From Callaeas wilsoni (lineage: Eukaryota; Chordata; Aves; Passeriformes; Callaeidae), in assembly GCA_013398955.1 (NCBI GenBank), contig VWPU01009432.1, positions 140,001 through 204,000 on the forward strand: a stretch of DNA of 64,000 nucleotides, in the 5' to 3' direction. The notes under the pieces were generated by a model that saw nothing but the letters and a program-made list of their open reading frames with translations, had not been told where the DNA came from and made no database searches. Positions 26,891 to 36,700 of the stretch are shown piece after piece. The translations under genes and the position numbers were made by a program. Positions within the stretch are counted from its first letter, which is position 1; each line of letters opens with the position of its first letter.

Positions 26891-28309
26891 AACACTGAAT
26901 TGGAAAGAAAAAAGAAAAAGGGGCCATGAAAGAGAAGAGCAGGTCCACCTTCCTGTTTCTCACCACAACCATCATGGGCTCATCAGTACTGCTTGACAAT
27001 CTAAGCAACTGCACAAAAGCAGAATAAATTTATTCACAAAGAAGCAATATTGCCCTGTAAAAAAAACTGGCTTCAAGAGGAAAATGAGAGGCCTATCCAC
27101 CCCCAACTCTAAAAAACAAAACCAGAGGCAACAATGACACTGGAAAAGAGTCAGTCTTAAGCTACTGGTAAAAGGAATAACATTAATACCATACATTTAA
27201 ACTTCTGTAGTTTCAAAACGAAACATCACAGAGAAAGTGATAAAAATGAGCAAGTAATAAATAGATTATTTTTTCCAACTTACATTGTAACACATTATTG
27301 TGCAGATCCATTTTTTTTTTTTAAATGAAAATCTTGCTGAGATGCTTTCCAGGCCTGCTGTAATTTATTAAAGCTATCGGTAATCTGGAGAAAGAGCAAC
27401 ACAATTACTGAAAATGTGTGTAAAACTGAAGTGATATTAAGTAATGAAGAGCAGAGGTCATGAATGTAGAGGAATGTGCATCCCTTGATATGCTGTGGGA
27501 ACAAAGTGTGTGCATTCCAACAATCAAATACGAAGTTACACACATTAAAACTAAATAGCCATACTCAAGTGTATCAATACGCAGCTGTGCATCACATTTT
27601 CCTCTTGCTTAACAGGAAAAAACAGAAAGAAAAATTTTTAAAAAGTACTTCTCTTACATTTATGCCAGGTTTCCCTACCTTTCTGCTGCGAAAAAAGCTT
27701 CTCCTGATCACATGGAAGTTAAGTTTTCACACAAGGGACATATACAAGATGGTTCTTTTTAGAATAGATGCAAAAAAGTGACAAGCTGCACACAGCAGCT
27801 GATGAAAATCCTAATACTTTGAAATCCTAGTACTTTGAAAATCTTTATAAGCACAGTTTGCACTTAAATAGTCTCAGAAACTAATGCTTCTTTTAAAGGA
27901 ATACAAGTGAAGGTACTTCAAGGAAAGTTGGGCTAGAGGCACCAAGTTTGTTTAACAACTTGAAAAAAGGAAGAGAAACAACACAGTCTACGCAAATTGT
28001 TCTATAGAAGAATATAACACTCTTCAATGGACTGAAGCGTGTTTCACAACAGTTCAACGCAAGAACTTGAAAAGCATGGGTTTTGGAAACACTAAAAGAT
28101 GCTCAAGGTTACTGAGACAACTTGAACCATGAGAAAGTTTCTGGAATCTCCAATTCAAGCACAACCTAGTGTCAGAAACTCAAACACTCAGAACAGAACC
28201 AAGCCAGAAAAAAACTCACATTTAAAAAAACCCAACAAGATAGTATCATAATAAATTGGGTCACCAAAGATTATATCCTTAGAAAGCTTGGTAGAGACTA
28301 GAGGAAGAC

Positions 28310-29189
28310 TGTCATGGGTAACGCAAAATGTTACTGTATTCCATATCTATCCATGCCCAAAAATTGTTATTGCCTCTTTAAGACCCAACACATCCAGAAC
28401 TGCAGTCGAAGGGCAGAGAGGGCATGGCCACAGTCCCTTTTTAAGCTGGAGCTGAGAAGTGGGGATTGAACTCTTTGCTGGCAGCATTTGCGGAAAGCGG
28501 AGGCTCCGCTTTGGAGGTTACTTTGGGTGGTTGGTTGGGGTTTTTTCCTGGCCTTGCAATGGTAGTCACTCGTAAAAAAACTGCACTTCGCAATCAAAAA
28601 CTTTTTTGGAGTGAACTTTGCAAAGCCAGCCAGTCCCTGGGCCTGGTCACCTCGTGTCAGGGCTGACAGACCAGTTTCTATCCCCACAAGACACCCACAG
28701 TTCGGAGACATCAGCACCAACATCGGCAGAGTCTGGCGGGCAGCGGTGCTGACCCCACACGCACCAGCACTTCCCATCTTCTGCTAGAACCGCTGCGTAA
28801 GCTCCTGCCTTCCCGAGGGCCTGCCGCCATCCCTCCCCTTTGTCTCCCAGACCGCACGATTGACTGCGAAGGCGCCATCTCGGCGGCAGGCTCTGACGCT
28901 ATTTTCCCTTTCTCTCCCTAGAGCAGTTGTCCTTAGCCATCTTGGAAAGGGTATTTCCGCCATTTTGGGGCTCTCTTTGTTCTGGGGGAGTGCGTGAGAT
29001 ATCACAATTTTGTATCTAGTGACTATTTACTGGTATTTTTGCCTTTTGCACTTTCCCTTATTAGTAAATTGTTATTTTTTCACTTATATCTACTCATATT
29101 TTGTTTCTCCTTATTGGTGGAAAGGGATTGGTGAAAACAAAGGATGAGAAATTTAAGTGTTCTCCTTTAAATTGTCTTAAACCAAGACA
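28310..29189 (+). mobile_element. Solo LTR of an avian ERVL-type endogenous retrovirus, antisense to CDIN1
   Basis: The element begins TGTCATGGGTAA and ends TTAAACCAAGACA, the short inverted termini I recognise from bird ERVL-family LTRs (TGTCRTGG... / ...CCAYGACA). It is flanked by a near-matching 5-base target duplication, AAGAC at 28305-28309 and AAGAT at 29190-29194. The interior is GC- and CpG-enriched on the left. The right part is T-rich (28990-29120) and contains TTAGTAAATTGTTATT and a CTCCTTATTGGTGG-like stretch typical of these LTR 3' parts. No gag, pol or env sequence is attached, so it appears to be a recombined solo LTR in intron 1. Family assignment is from memory. Confidence 0.75.
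28823..28969 (+). promoter_or_regulatory. Cluster of YY1-type GCCAT motifs inside the solo LTR
   Basis: Four matches to the YY1 core occur in about 150 bases: GCCGCCATC near 28823, GGCGCCATCTCGG near 28871, AGCCATCTTGG at 28935 and CCGCCATTTTGG at 28958. The surrounding 28730-28990 stretch is CpG-enriched compared with the rest of the intron. These sites probably come from the LTR's own regulatory region. They could act as a silencing (YY1/TRIM28-type) platform or as an alternative promoter. This is inference from motifs only. Confidence 0.5.
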
Positions 29190-32100
29190 AAGATTCAGTG
29201 GAGAAAACTAGTAACATTCAATCAGAACTGGATACACAGAACAGGAAAATATGTACAAGGTATAAATTTGAGAAGGGTCTACTCTTAAGTCAACTATGTT
29301 CCACTAATAAGATGGTTTAGAAAAAGTTTCTCACAGAAACAATGTATTCTGCCATATACAGAAGAACTGAAACAACTAAAGCGGTAAACAGTTAAACTGA
29401 ACTACTACGATATCAGTTTGGGTATGACTTTAACTCTTAGAAGTTGGACTTTTCAGGACAAGTTAAAACAGTCTCTGAAAAAAGGTAGAAGTTTAAAGGT
29501 CTAACTTACATCCTGTCTAAAAATAGGTAGTGCTAAGGGGATTTGTATCTATAAGATTCTACCTGTAGGCAGCTCTAACTACCATTTAAGAAAGAAACAT
29601 GCACTGAAAAGATTTTAACTTTCTCAGAACATTTCCTGCAATACCCTACATTTTCCACAACCAGTCCTACAATGGCTCATTCAATTTAGACATTAGCTCT
29701 CATCGAGAAGAATAGTATCTCAGAAGAACACTAGTGCACAGCTGAAGGGAAAGCTGAAAAATGCATTACAGAAGTAACAAGGAAAATCACAAATTATTAG
29801 CAAATAAAAAAATTCAGGAGAGAAACTAAGCAGAAAAGGTGGTACACTTTAACAGAAAAGCAGAACACTGAATATACAGAATTATCAGTCCAGTGGCGTA
29901 TGTGTGAAAAAGATCAAAGGAACTACGGATCAGTGATCCAATATTGGCAGAGATTTATCGTGCTTAGTGCTCAAAATCACATTTTGATAATCCTCAGGTC
30001 ATCCAAATACCCTGCTGTTAAATGGGAACATGTTAGGAGACAACTGCTAAGGATGTAACAAATACCTTAAGAATAAAGAAATGAATAATACATTGGTAAT
30101 TCCCAGGCAAGAAATACAAAGCACAGCACCAACAGAAAAAGAACAGCAATTGGATACCCAAGTTTTTCCAAAATAACTGGATTTTAAACAAAGTACACTA
30201 AATTTAGGTTGTATGTAAAGTTACAGGGTTGTAAAATATAAGAATTCCCAATGCTTGTATAAAAATACTTATAAACAGTATGAGAAGCGGTTTAATTTTG
30301 ACTTTTTGACATTAATAAGTCACATGACAATACTTGTTTGAAGTAATAATCTCGTAGTTCAATAATAATAAAGCACAAACTACCCTGTTAAAAAATTATT
30401 TAGATTCACAGGTCAAGTTGGTAGCTACCACCCAGCATACCTGTGCATTAAATTGTGGCAATTATTTACAGAAATTACAAGTTATTCTCGGGGAGAAACT
30501 GCAGAACAAGAGTAGGCCCTTTCACAAAGCATGAAAGATATTTTATACAAATTAGGAGCATAAAATGCAAGGCTTCAGGAAATACAACAGTTCAGGAAGG
30601 AACCAAGAGATAAGACAGTATTAGAAAAAACCTGAGCAGATTAATGCAGAAATCCAAAGACTCTCGAGATCTATGAGGCAGTAGGACCTAGAAACATTTG
30701 AAAATTGCCAATTTATGTATTGCATTACCAGTGGAATACCAATCCTTCCCAGGGAAAGATTGAAAGTGCAAAGTGAAAGCAGCTATTATGGATGTTAGTA
30801 CTTTCCAGTTTCAATCAGCAAGTGTTACCATATAATAATGAGAAACTGGCTATGGACACCTTCACCACACTGCAGGTACCACAACAGATTCTGGAGTATT
30901 TTTTTAAAAAGACTGAATTAGAAAGTTGAGGTGGGGGTGGGGGGGTGTTAGTTGATTCTGGCTTTCATTCTTAAAAAAAAAAAAGAAACAAACACAAAAA
31001 ACCACCAGCCAGAAGGTCCAGTCAGACCTTTCTTGTCCTAGAACAGAATGACAAAATTCTAGATTATAAGAAAAACTTACTTACTCCACAGTTATCAAAC
31101 ACATCACTGATAAAGTCTCCCCTTTATGATGGCATACAAGTTTAACAAGATAAGGGTTATAGAGACTGCCTCTTTTCCACATCCTAACATGTATCTATTT
31201 CAATACACCTTCCTTCCTGCTAAGGAAAACAGTGGCCTTGGAATGTATTGTTTATCTTCTGCATCTGGCCTGCTATGAGAAATAAACAAAGAGACAACAA
31301 AGAAATATCACATTCCCAGAAAGATGTGCAGACCTCCCCAAAATGTACTTAAAACAGGCATTTTTTAAAAAGCTATCAATCAATCACTCATACAGAAGAT
31401 TTTAGCCTTCTAGGACAGGCAAACAAAATTCAGGAGAGATCTACAAGCAAAATTCAGAACAGGCCATTCTTGTATCATAATGTGAATAACAAGATAAGAG
31501 TATAGCCACTTAAGTGTGGAAGCAACTACTGCAGCTAACCTTTCTTTTCAGTGTTCACCACACTTGAGCCAGCTCCTTTAGAAAAAAAGACATAATTATT
31601 TTCCTAAATAACACTATACTGTTAGTTGCACATAGTTGTTCAGGAGTCATCAAGTTCTGAAACAGAGGACTCAATGGATATTTTGCAGCACCAAGTGAGT
31701 GGACTGGGAAGTAAAACATATCAGAAAAGCCCAGTTTTTTTGGACAAATTTGATTACAAACACTCATGTGCCTATGGATCTGTCTTGGATGTCACTAAAA
31801 ATAGTGACTGACCTGGAAAACCAACCCAAATTCTAACCTTCTTTCAAGACAACTTTATAAGGAGAGTAGAAAAAGAGAACACGTGCATGTGTATGTATGC
31901 ACACACATACAAACACTCTCTCCTAATTTCATGAACACTGAAGTGGTAAAGCCAAGTCTAAGCTCCTTAGGCACATGCTGTCACGGTAAGTGCTTTCCCA
32001 AGTTGCAGAAGAACTGTGCAAGGTGAGCTGAGGTCCCAAAATGCAACTCGGTGCACTCCCTGAACCAACCACAATGCTTTATTAATCACTTCTTCTCTAT

Positions 32101-33153
32101 AACAGGGTAATTCTCTCACACTTTCCTGAAAATGAAAGGATTTCACTGGACAGTTTAAAAGCCTAAGCTAATGTTGGCTCTTCATTCACTTACTGTAAGT
32201 TACACACAGTGTCAGTTTCTTCCGCCACACTTGTGGTTAAGACTCATTCAGGCTCATTCAGGAAGCATGTGAATGATTTTCTGTTTTGCTTATTTCTCTC
32301 TCTCACCAAAGCAGATATAGTGTCTAACCTCCTACATTTTTCTGTATTATTTCTGGTGATTTTAGTAGAAACAGCACCACTCTTTTCCCCACAGAATCCA
32401 GTTTGCCTTCCTGTCCAATTCAGCACTAGCAATCCTTCCCCCAAATCTGAAAAGAAAGTGAAAAACCTTGCAACATTCCTTAAAATCTGTTGTAGTTAGT
32501 AGTAAGTAAATTTTATCAATGAAGATTGGTGCATGGAGCACAGCCCGTCATGGATACCTTTCCATCCTAGCCCATGCTCATTTGCAAATGTCTTTGAGAA
32601 TTCTGAACACAGCTCAAGCAAGGAAGCACATGAATGGCCATAGGTAAAAAGATGATCCCTTTTCCAGTTCCAACTGAAAAGCAGCAGCAAGCAGAGAATT
32701 CTGGATCCATCAAGTCCCTTCTCCCTAAGAAACAGGGGCAATGGTATTTATTGCAGGATGGATTTCACACTTGGCCTCAGCCACAGAGGTTCGGCCTGAG
32801 CTGTAAGGCTTCATTCACATCAGAAGACCTACTTGGTGTGTAAGAGGCTCATGAAGGGCCTGAAGAGCTTTCACTTGGACGCGGTGAAGCGTTCTTTATT
32901 TTCTGCCAACTCCTCAGGTCACGGAGGGTGGAGCAGTACCCTGCTCCCAGGGGCAGCTTCAGCGAGCTGTCGCTCGCCGTCGACGACTGTGTGCGTGTGG
33001 TGGTGATTTTGTACCGTGTGGGGCCTGAACTGGGGCACCGGGTGGAGCTGGCGCAGCGGCCCCGCGGCCCCGCGCCCGTCCGCAGCGAGCCCGCAGGCCA
33101 CCGCCGGGGGCCGAGCCGCCGGGGCCCCGCGCCGGAGGGCGGGAAGCACTTAC

Positions 33154-33254
33154 CTAGGAAACTTCTCCTTCAGCTTCCTCAGGCTCTGCCGGGTGGGCTG
33201 CACGTGCCCCAGGAACTGGGCTATCTCATCGTACTGGGCTTTGCTCAGCTTCAT
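33154..33254 (-). CDS. CDIN1: CDIN1 coding exon 1 (residues 1-33 plus two bases of codon 34)
   Basis: The translation starts MKLSKAQYDEIAQFL and ends LKEKFP, closely matching the human N-terminus (MILTKAQYDEIAQ...). It is followed by a strong donor, CCTAG|GTAAGT. The last two bases (AG) join the first base of exon 2 to give Ser34. The start was chosen because it matches the family N-terminus. An in-frame ATG at 33488 would add 78 Arg/Pro-rich residues from the CpG island and is unlikely to be used. This N-terminal part is helical and precedes the nuclease domain. Pro20, which I recall as the site of a human disease substitution, is present. The exon sits inside the CpG island, so the transcription start is probably within the few hundred bases above 33254. 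Confidence 0.95.
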
Positions 33255-33488
33255 GCCTCGCACCGCTGGGGCTGCGCGCAGGCGGCGGCAGGGGCGCGGG
33301 CCGCGCCGGGCGGGGAGAGGTAGAAAGCCAGTGATGATGGGGCGGGGAACCGCGCCAACCCCGGGGCACCCTTTGCTACCAGCCCAGCGCCGAGGCAGCC
33401 ACGCCACGAGCCGCCGCGGCTGCCGCTTCCAGCAGCTCCGCCCCGCGTCCCGTCCGGGGCGGTGCGAGGGGGCGGTGCGAGCGGCCAT
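33255..33488 (-). other. In-frame open extension upstream of the CDIN1 start
   Basis: The CDIN1 frame stays open upstream of the family start, back to an ATG at 33488 (MAARTAPS...), adding 78 Arg/Pro/Gly-rich residues. That ATG is part of a YY1-type ATGGCCGC motif. Nothing in the extension resembles the family N-terminus, and CpG islands commonly lack stop codons. It is most likely 5' UTR or promoter. Upstream or alternative initiation remains possible if transcription starts above 33488. Confidence 0.4.
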
Positions 33489-33521
33489 CCCGCGCGGCCA
33501 TCCCGCGCCGCCATCCCGCGC
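33456..33521 (-). promoter_or_regulatory. Tandem GC boxes followed by tandem YY1-type sites
   Basis: Two adjacent 13-base units GGGGCGGTGCGAG occupy 33456-33481. Just beyond are three 13-base units of the type GGCCATCCCGCGC at 33483-33495, 33496-33508 and 33509-33521, the third starting CGCC. On the gene strand the second set reads as repeated ATGGC(C/G)GC cores, the classic YY1 element near the start of many housekeeping genes. GGGGCGG is the Sp1/KLF core. The cluster is about 200-270 bases upstream of the CDIN1 ATG, so it is a good candidate for the core promoter. Factor binding is inferred. Confidence 0.65.
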
Positions 33522-33723
33522 CGCCCGGCTCTGCGCAGCCGCTCCGGCGGGCCGGAGTGCGCGGCTCCCGACCGCTTCGGCCGCCTTGACCTTCGGGCGT
33601 TTCTGGCGAAGCAGGGCGCCGGCAGCCTCAAGCCTGAGGATGCGCCCTGTTGCGGGAGGTGCGCCGCAAATCGCTTCTGCGAGTGGCCATGGCGCCCGCG
33701 AGGGCGGAAGAAGCTGGCCGGGC

Positions 33724-33770
33724 GGCCCCGGCCCCGGCCCCGGCCCCGGCCCCGGCCCCGGCCCCGGCCC
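33724..33770 (+). repeat. GGCCCC hexanucleotide repeat, about 7.8 copies (GGGGCC on the CDIN1 strand)
   Basis: Seven perfect GGCCCC units are followed by a five-base partial unit, without interruption. The gene-sense strand reads GGGGCC, which has the four G-runs needed for a G-quadruplex. It sits about 470 bases upstream of the CDIN1 ATG, within the CpG island, so it is either in the promoter or in a long 5' UTR or first exon. The unit is identical to the one expanded in human C9orf72. Confidence 0.95.
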
Positions 33771-36700
33771 GCAGCGGGCACAGGGGAGCGAGGTGCCGGG
33801 ATTCTCGTGTGCAGGAGCGCCTGCGCTGCGGCGCTGTATAACGCCTTAAAAGTCCCATTGTCAAGGCCCTTTTCACAAATCACGCGGAAACGACTGTTTC
33901 TTGCTGTTTAAAGGGGAAATAAAAGCTGTAGCAGCAGAGCTGCGGGTGCGGACAGGGCCTGCAGCCTTGCATATGCGCAGGGTAAAGGCTCCGGCTGAAA
34001 TTTGGGAGAAAGCCATCCAAGTTTGTGCTTGGGTTTCCGTCAGAGTTTGTTACGACTCAAACTTAGGCAAGCAATGTTATTAAATACCATTTAAATATCA
34101 GTAAGTATATAGCAAGCCTTAGTTTTTGTGATGGATGTTTTTAGTAACTATTACAACTTCAAAGATAGGTATGCTGTCCTATAAACAACATAAAAAGACT
34201 AGCGTCTATGAAGAGAATTGACCATGCAGGTGACCGAGTGTGAAAAACAAGGTTCACTTTCCTGTTAGGATTTAAAAGTTTTAATAAAGAGACAATAAGG
34301 GACAAAAACAATAAAGCAAAAAAACCCGTGCTGAAATAAAAGTCCTCCCTTTGATTTTGATTTAATTGCACTCATGAACGACATACAGGCTATTGGTGTC
34401 CTAACCTTGAGGTTTCAGGCACTTAAAACTATGGATTAAGAACTGAATTTCTTATTTTTATAGATTTTAGATTCTGTTACCTTGCTTTCTCTCTTGAAAG
34501 CTTTAGGATCACATTTTGAGTTTTTTTCAGCATCTTAGCTAGAAACTTCATCGTTTATTGCGAGAGTACAAAATCTAGAACTTCATTGAAGAGCAAATAG
34601 CATGGATATGTCAGCAGGGTCAGTCATTTAGGGATATTTATGAACCTGGTTTCTGATTGAGAATGCTCAAAGAACCCTCTATCACTTGATTTTCCATGAA
34701 CTTCAGTGAGTTTCGTTTGAACTAGAAGCCTTCCTAGGAACAGCTGTTTCTGATACTATGGCCTAAATAGAGTGTTTGAAACTCATTAATTACTCCACAG
34801 TAAAAGAAAATGCAGTGAACCTAAGCCAAATTACAGATTCTGTTCCTCACTCTGAGACCAAAAAATAATACATGAAATTGAAAAAAGAGCTTTCTTTTAA
34901 CGAGGAGTATATTTAATGGATATATACTTTATTTTCTTTAGCTCATCAAAGAGTGTATTAGGAGATACGTATGTTTGGGAGGGAAGACAGTGTTCCTTTC
35001 AATCTCATATCCACTTTAAAGGCCCATAAGGATATAATTTTCTTGAAACATAGAAAAGGTAATTTTCCCCTATCTTTCCAAAGATGATAATTATGGCTTT
35101 TTCTTTAGAAATAGATTTAAAAGAAAATAGATAAGTAGTCTTTCACTACCATTACTACTGCTCCTTTAGAAACAATCAATAGTGCTTCTTTTTAAAAAAT
35201 CAAACAAACAACATTTTTCTGTCTTTGTTGTGGAATAATTTCCAGTGGAGGTGTTTTTAAATACCTTAATGCTGCTATCTATAACTTCTATCTCTGTTCA
35301 TTTTACTTGTTCACTAGTATATGTTCTTGGTTGTTTTTTTTTTTTTTTTAATAAGTCAAATGACACTTCTGTCTACAATACACGGACCAATAGGGTAGAA
35401 CTGCAATATGAAGTTATCAGTCTGTGGACCAAACTACAAACATCTCATGTTCGTATTATGTACACATTGGATATATTTTGTAGCCTCTTCTACTGGGTCA
35501 AGGTTTTGTAGATTTCAAAATAATTTTTTAAAAAAGCAAGTTACTTTCTAACATGAAGGTTCACTGAAACTAAGAGGAACTAATACCGTGCTGTCACAGA
35601 GAGGTAACAGCCCTCAGATGTGAACTGCCGCAGGGAAGCATTTTGCATGGTGCAGTGCAAAACATAGATGAGAAGTTCCGTGTGCAAAGTATAAGCCGAT
35701 CTTTGCCTAAATTAGTTAATACAGAACTTTTCAAATGAAACATTCAAAAATCCAGTGAGGAAAAAAAAAAGAGAGGTAAGAGAGGTTCCTAGCAGAAAGT
35801 CCATTAAACACTTTTTTCCATCAATCAAACTGCCTTTCCAGTTTTACTATATCAAGCAAATATCAGACTGTCTGTAATTAAGTTGTGGACATCTGTATTG
35901 TAAGATGATGTAGATGGTGGAAGTTTGCATAAATCCAATAAGCAGCTGGATGAAATACGTAAGAAAAATAAAAAGCGGGAAAAACTTAAATTTACATTTG
36001 GCTTAAGGAGACTGAGAGCTGCAAATGGTTGGATGCTGGAGGAATGTTCTCAGGAAGTAGTTACTGTGTGCTCGCTCTGTTCTTAGATGTTTCCATGGCG
36101 TCTGCATAAGGCAGCTGCTCCTGATTTTTGCCTTGAGGTTGGTTTCCAGTCTGTCTATTATATAAATAAAGTTTCCTTCTGAGAAGAAAGAGAAAAAAAC
36201 TATGGGAAAAACAAGCAATTGGGAATGATAAGTGAGGGGGGAAAATGAAAAGGACGTGTAACCTGTTGGGGAAAAATAAGGATAGGGGACAGAGCAGAAC
36301 ACCTGGCAGATGACTTCCAGTAATGACCATCCTTCCTTGTAGGTAGTCTTGGGCACAGTTGGTGTAGGACAGTAAGTAATGGACCTTTGTTCCATTGTTT
36401 TTTGCGGTCTTTTAGCTGGTAATGTGTAGTATTACCTTATTGTGTCTCCTATTACTTTAAGAAGATGATGCCTAGTGTGATTTACAGCTAAGCTCAGAGT
36501 TAAAATACCATTCATTATTCTCCACAGAGCTTAAAACAACTATGTTTTGAAAATAGATAATTAGAGTATGATATTAATGAGGAGTCAATTCATGCACAAA
36601 GTGCAAATTTTGATTTGGTTTTTATGGCCTTACATGCAGCTGTCATTTTACTTTATCACTCCATTTCTTCATAGACAAAATCTCTGGTACATGTTGCTTT

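Larger units (their letters stand above)
6602..33153 (-). other. CDIN1: CDIN1 intron 1 (26.5 kb)
   Basis: A long first intron from the exon 1 donor GTAAGT to the exon 2 acceptor TTTGTTCCAG. It is mostly AT-rich unique sequence. Recognised contents are the CR1 end near 8.8 kb, the compound microsatellite at 12.8 kb, the palindrome at 16.5 kb, the pyrimidine tract at 24.6 kb, the CpG patch at 26.7 kb and the solo LTR at 28.3-29.2 kb. Stretches between these held nothing I could name. An RFX-like GTTGGGCAAC next to CCAATGG occurs near 19472. Confidence 0.9.
2334..33254 (-). other. CDIN1: CDIN1 gene, 5' portion (four coding exons)
   Basis: CDIN1 (formerly C15orf41) encodes a predicted PD-(D/E)XK nuclease that binds codanin-1 (CDAN1). 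Human mutations cause congenital dyserythropoietic anaemia type Ib. Four exons on the minus strand encode residues 1-91 of a protein that is 281 residues long in human. Each exon has an AG acceptor and/or GT donor, and phases join cleanly (exon 1 ends after two codon bases, exon 2 in frame, exon 3 after two, exon 4 in frame). The concatenated product lines up with the remembered human sequence without a gap. The next expected residues (V-D-Y) were not found between 1 and 2333, so exon 5 onward, with the nuclease domain, lies outside the window. The window spans about 31 kb of the gene. Confidence 0.95.
32880..33850 (-). promoter_or_regulatory. CDIN1: CpG-island promoter of CDIN1
   Basis: This is by far the strongest GC- and CpG-rich block in an otherwise AT-rich window. 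It encloses coding exon 1 and about 600 bases above it, as expected of a housekeeping-type TATA-less promoter. It contains GC boxes (GGGGCGG), tandem YY1-type GCCAT sites, an NRF1-like GCGCCTGCGC near 33815 and a GGCCCC hexanucleotide repeat. Long open frames on both strands are a by-product of the base composition. Such islands are often bidirectional, so an unannotated plus-strand transcript is possible, but nothing in the sequence proves one. The exact transcription start cannot be read from sequence. Confidence 0.9.

Noticed and set aside
28367..28777. 136-codon minus-strand open frame in intron 1
   Set aside because: It lies inside the solo LTR, antisense to it, and has no recognisable domain.
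33016..33849. 277-codon plus-strand open frame across the CpG island
   Set aside because: The composition is Arg/Pro/Gly/Ala-rich, the region is stop-poor in all frames, and no domain or homolog is recognised. It is a by-product of GC-rich promoter DNA.
36003..36395. 130-codon minus-strand open frame upstream of CDIN1
   Set aside because: No recognisable family and no splice or promoter context.
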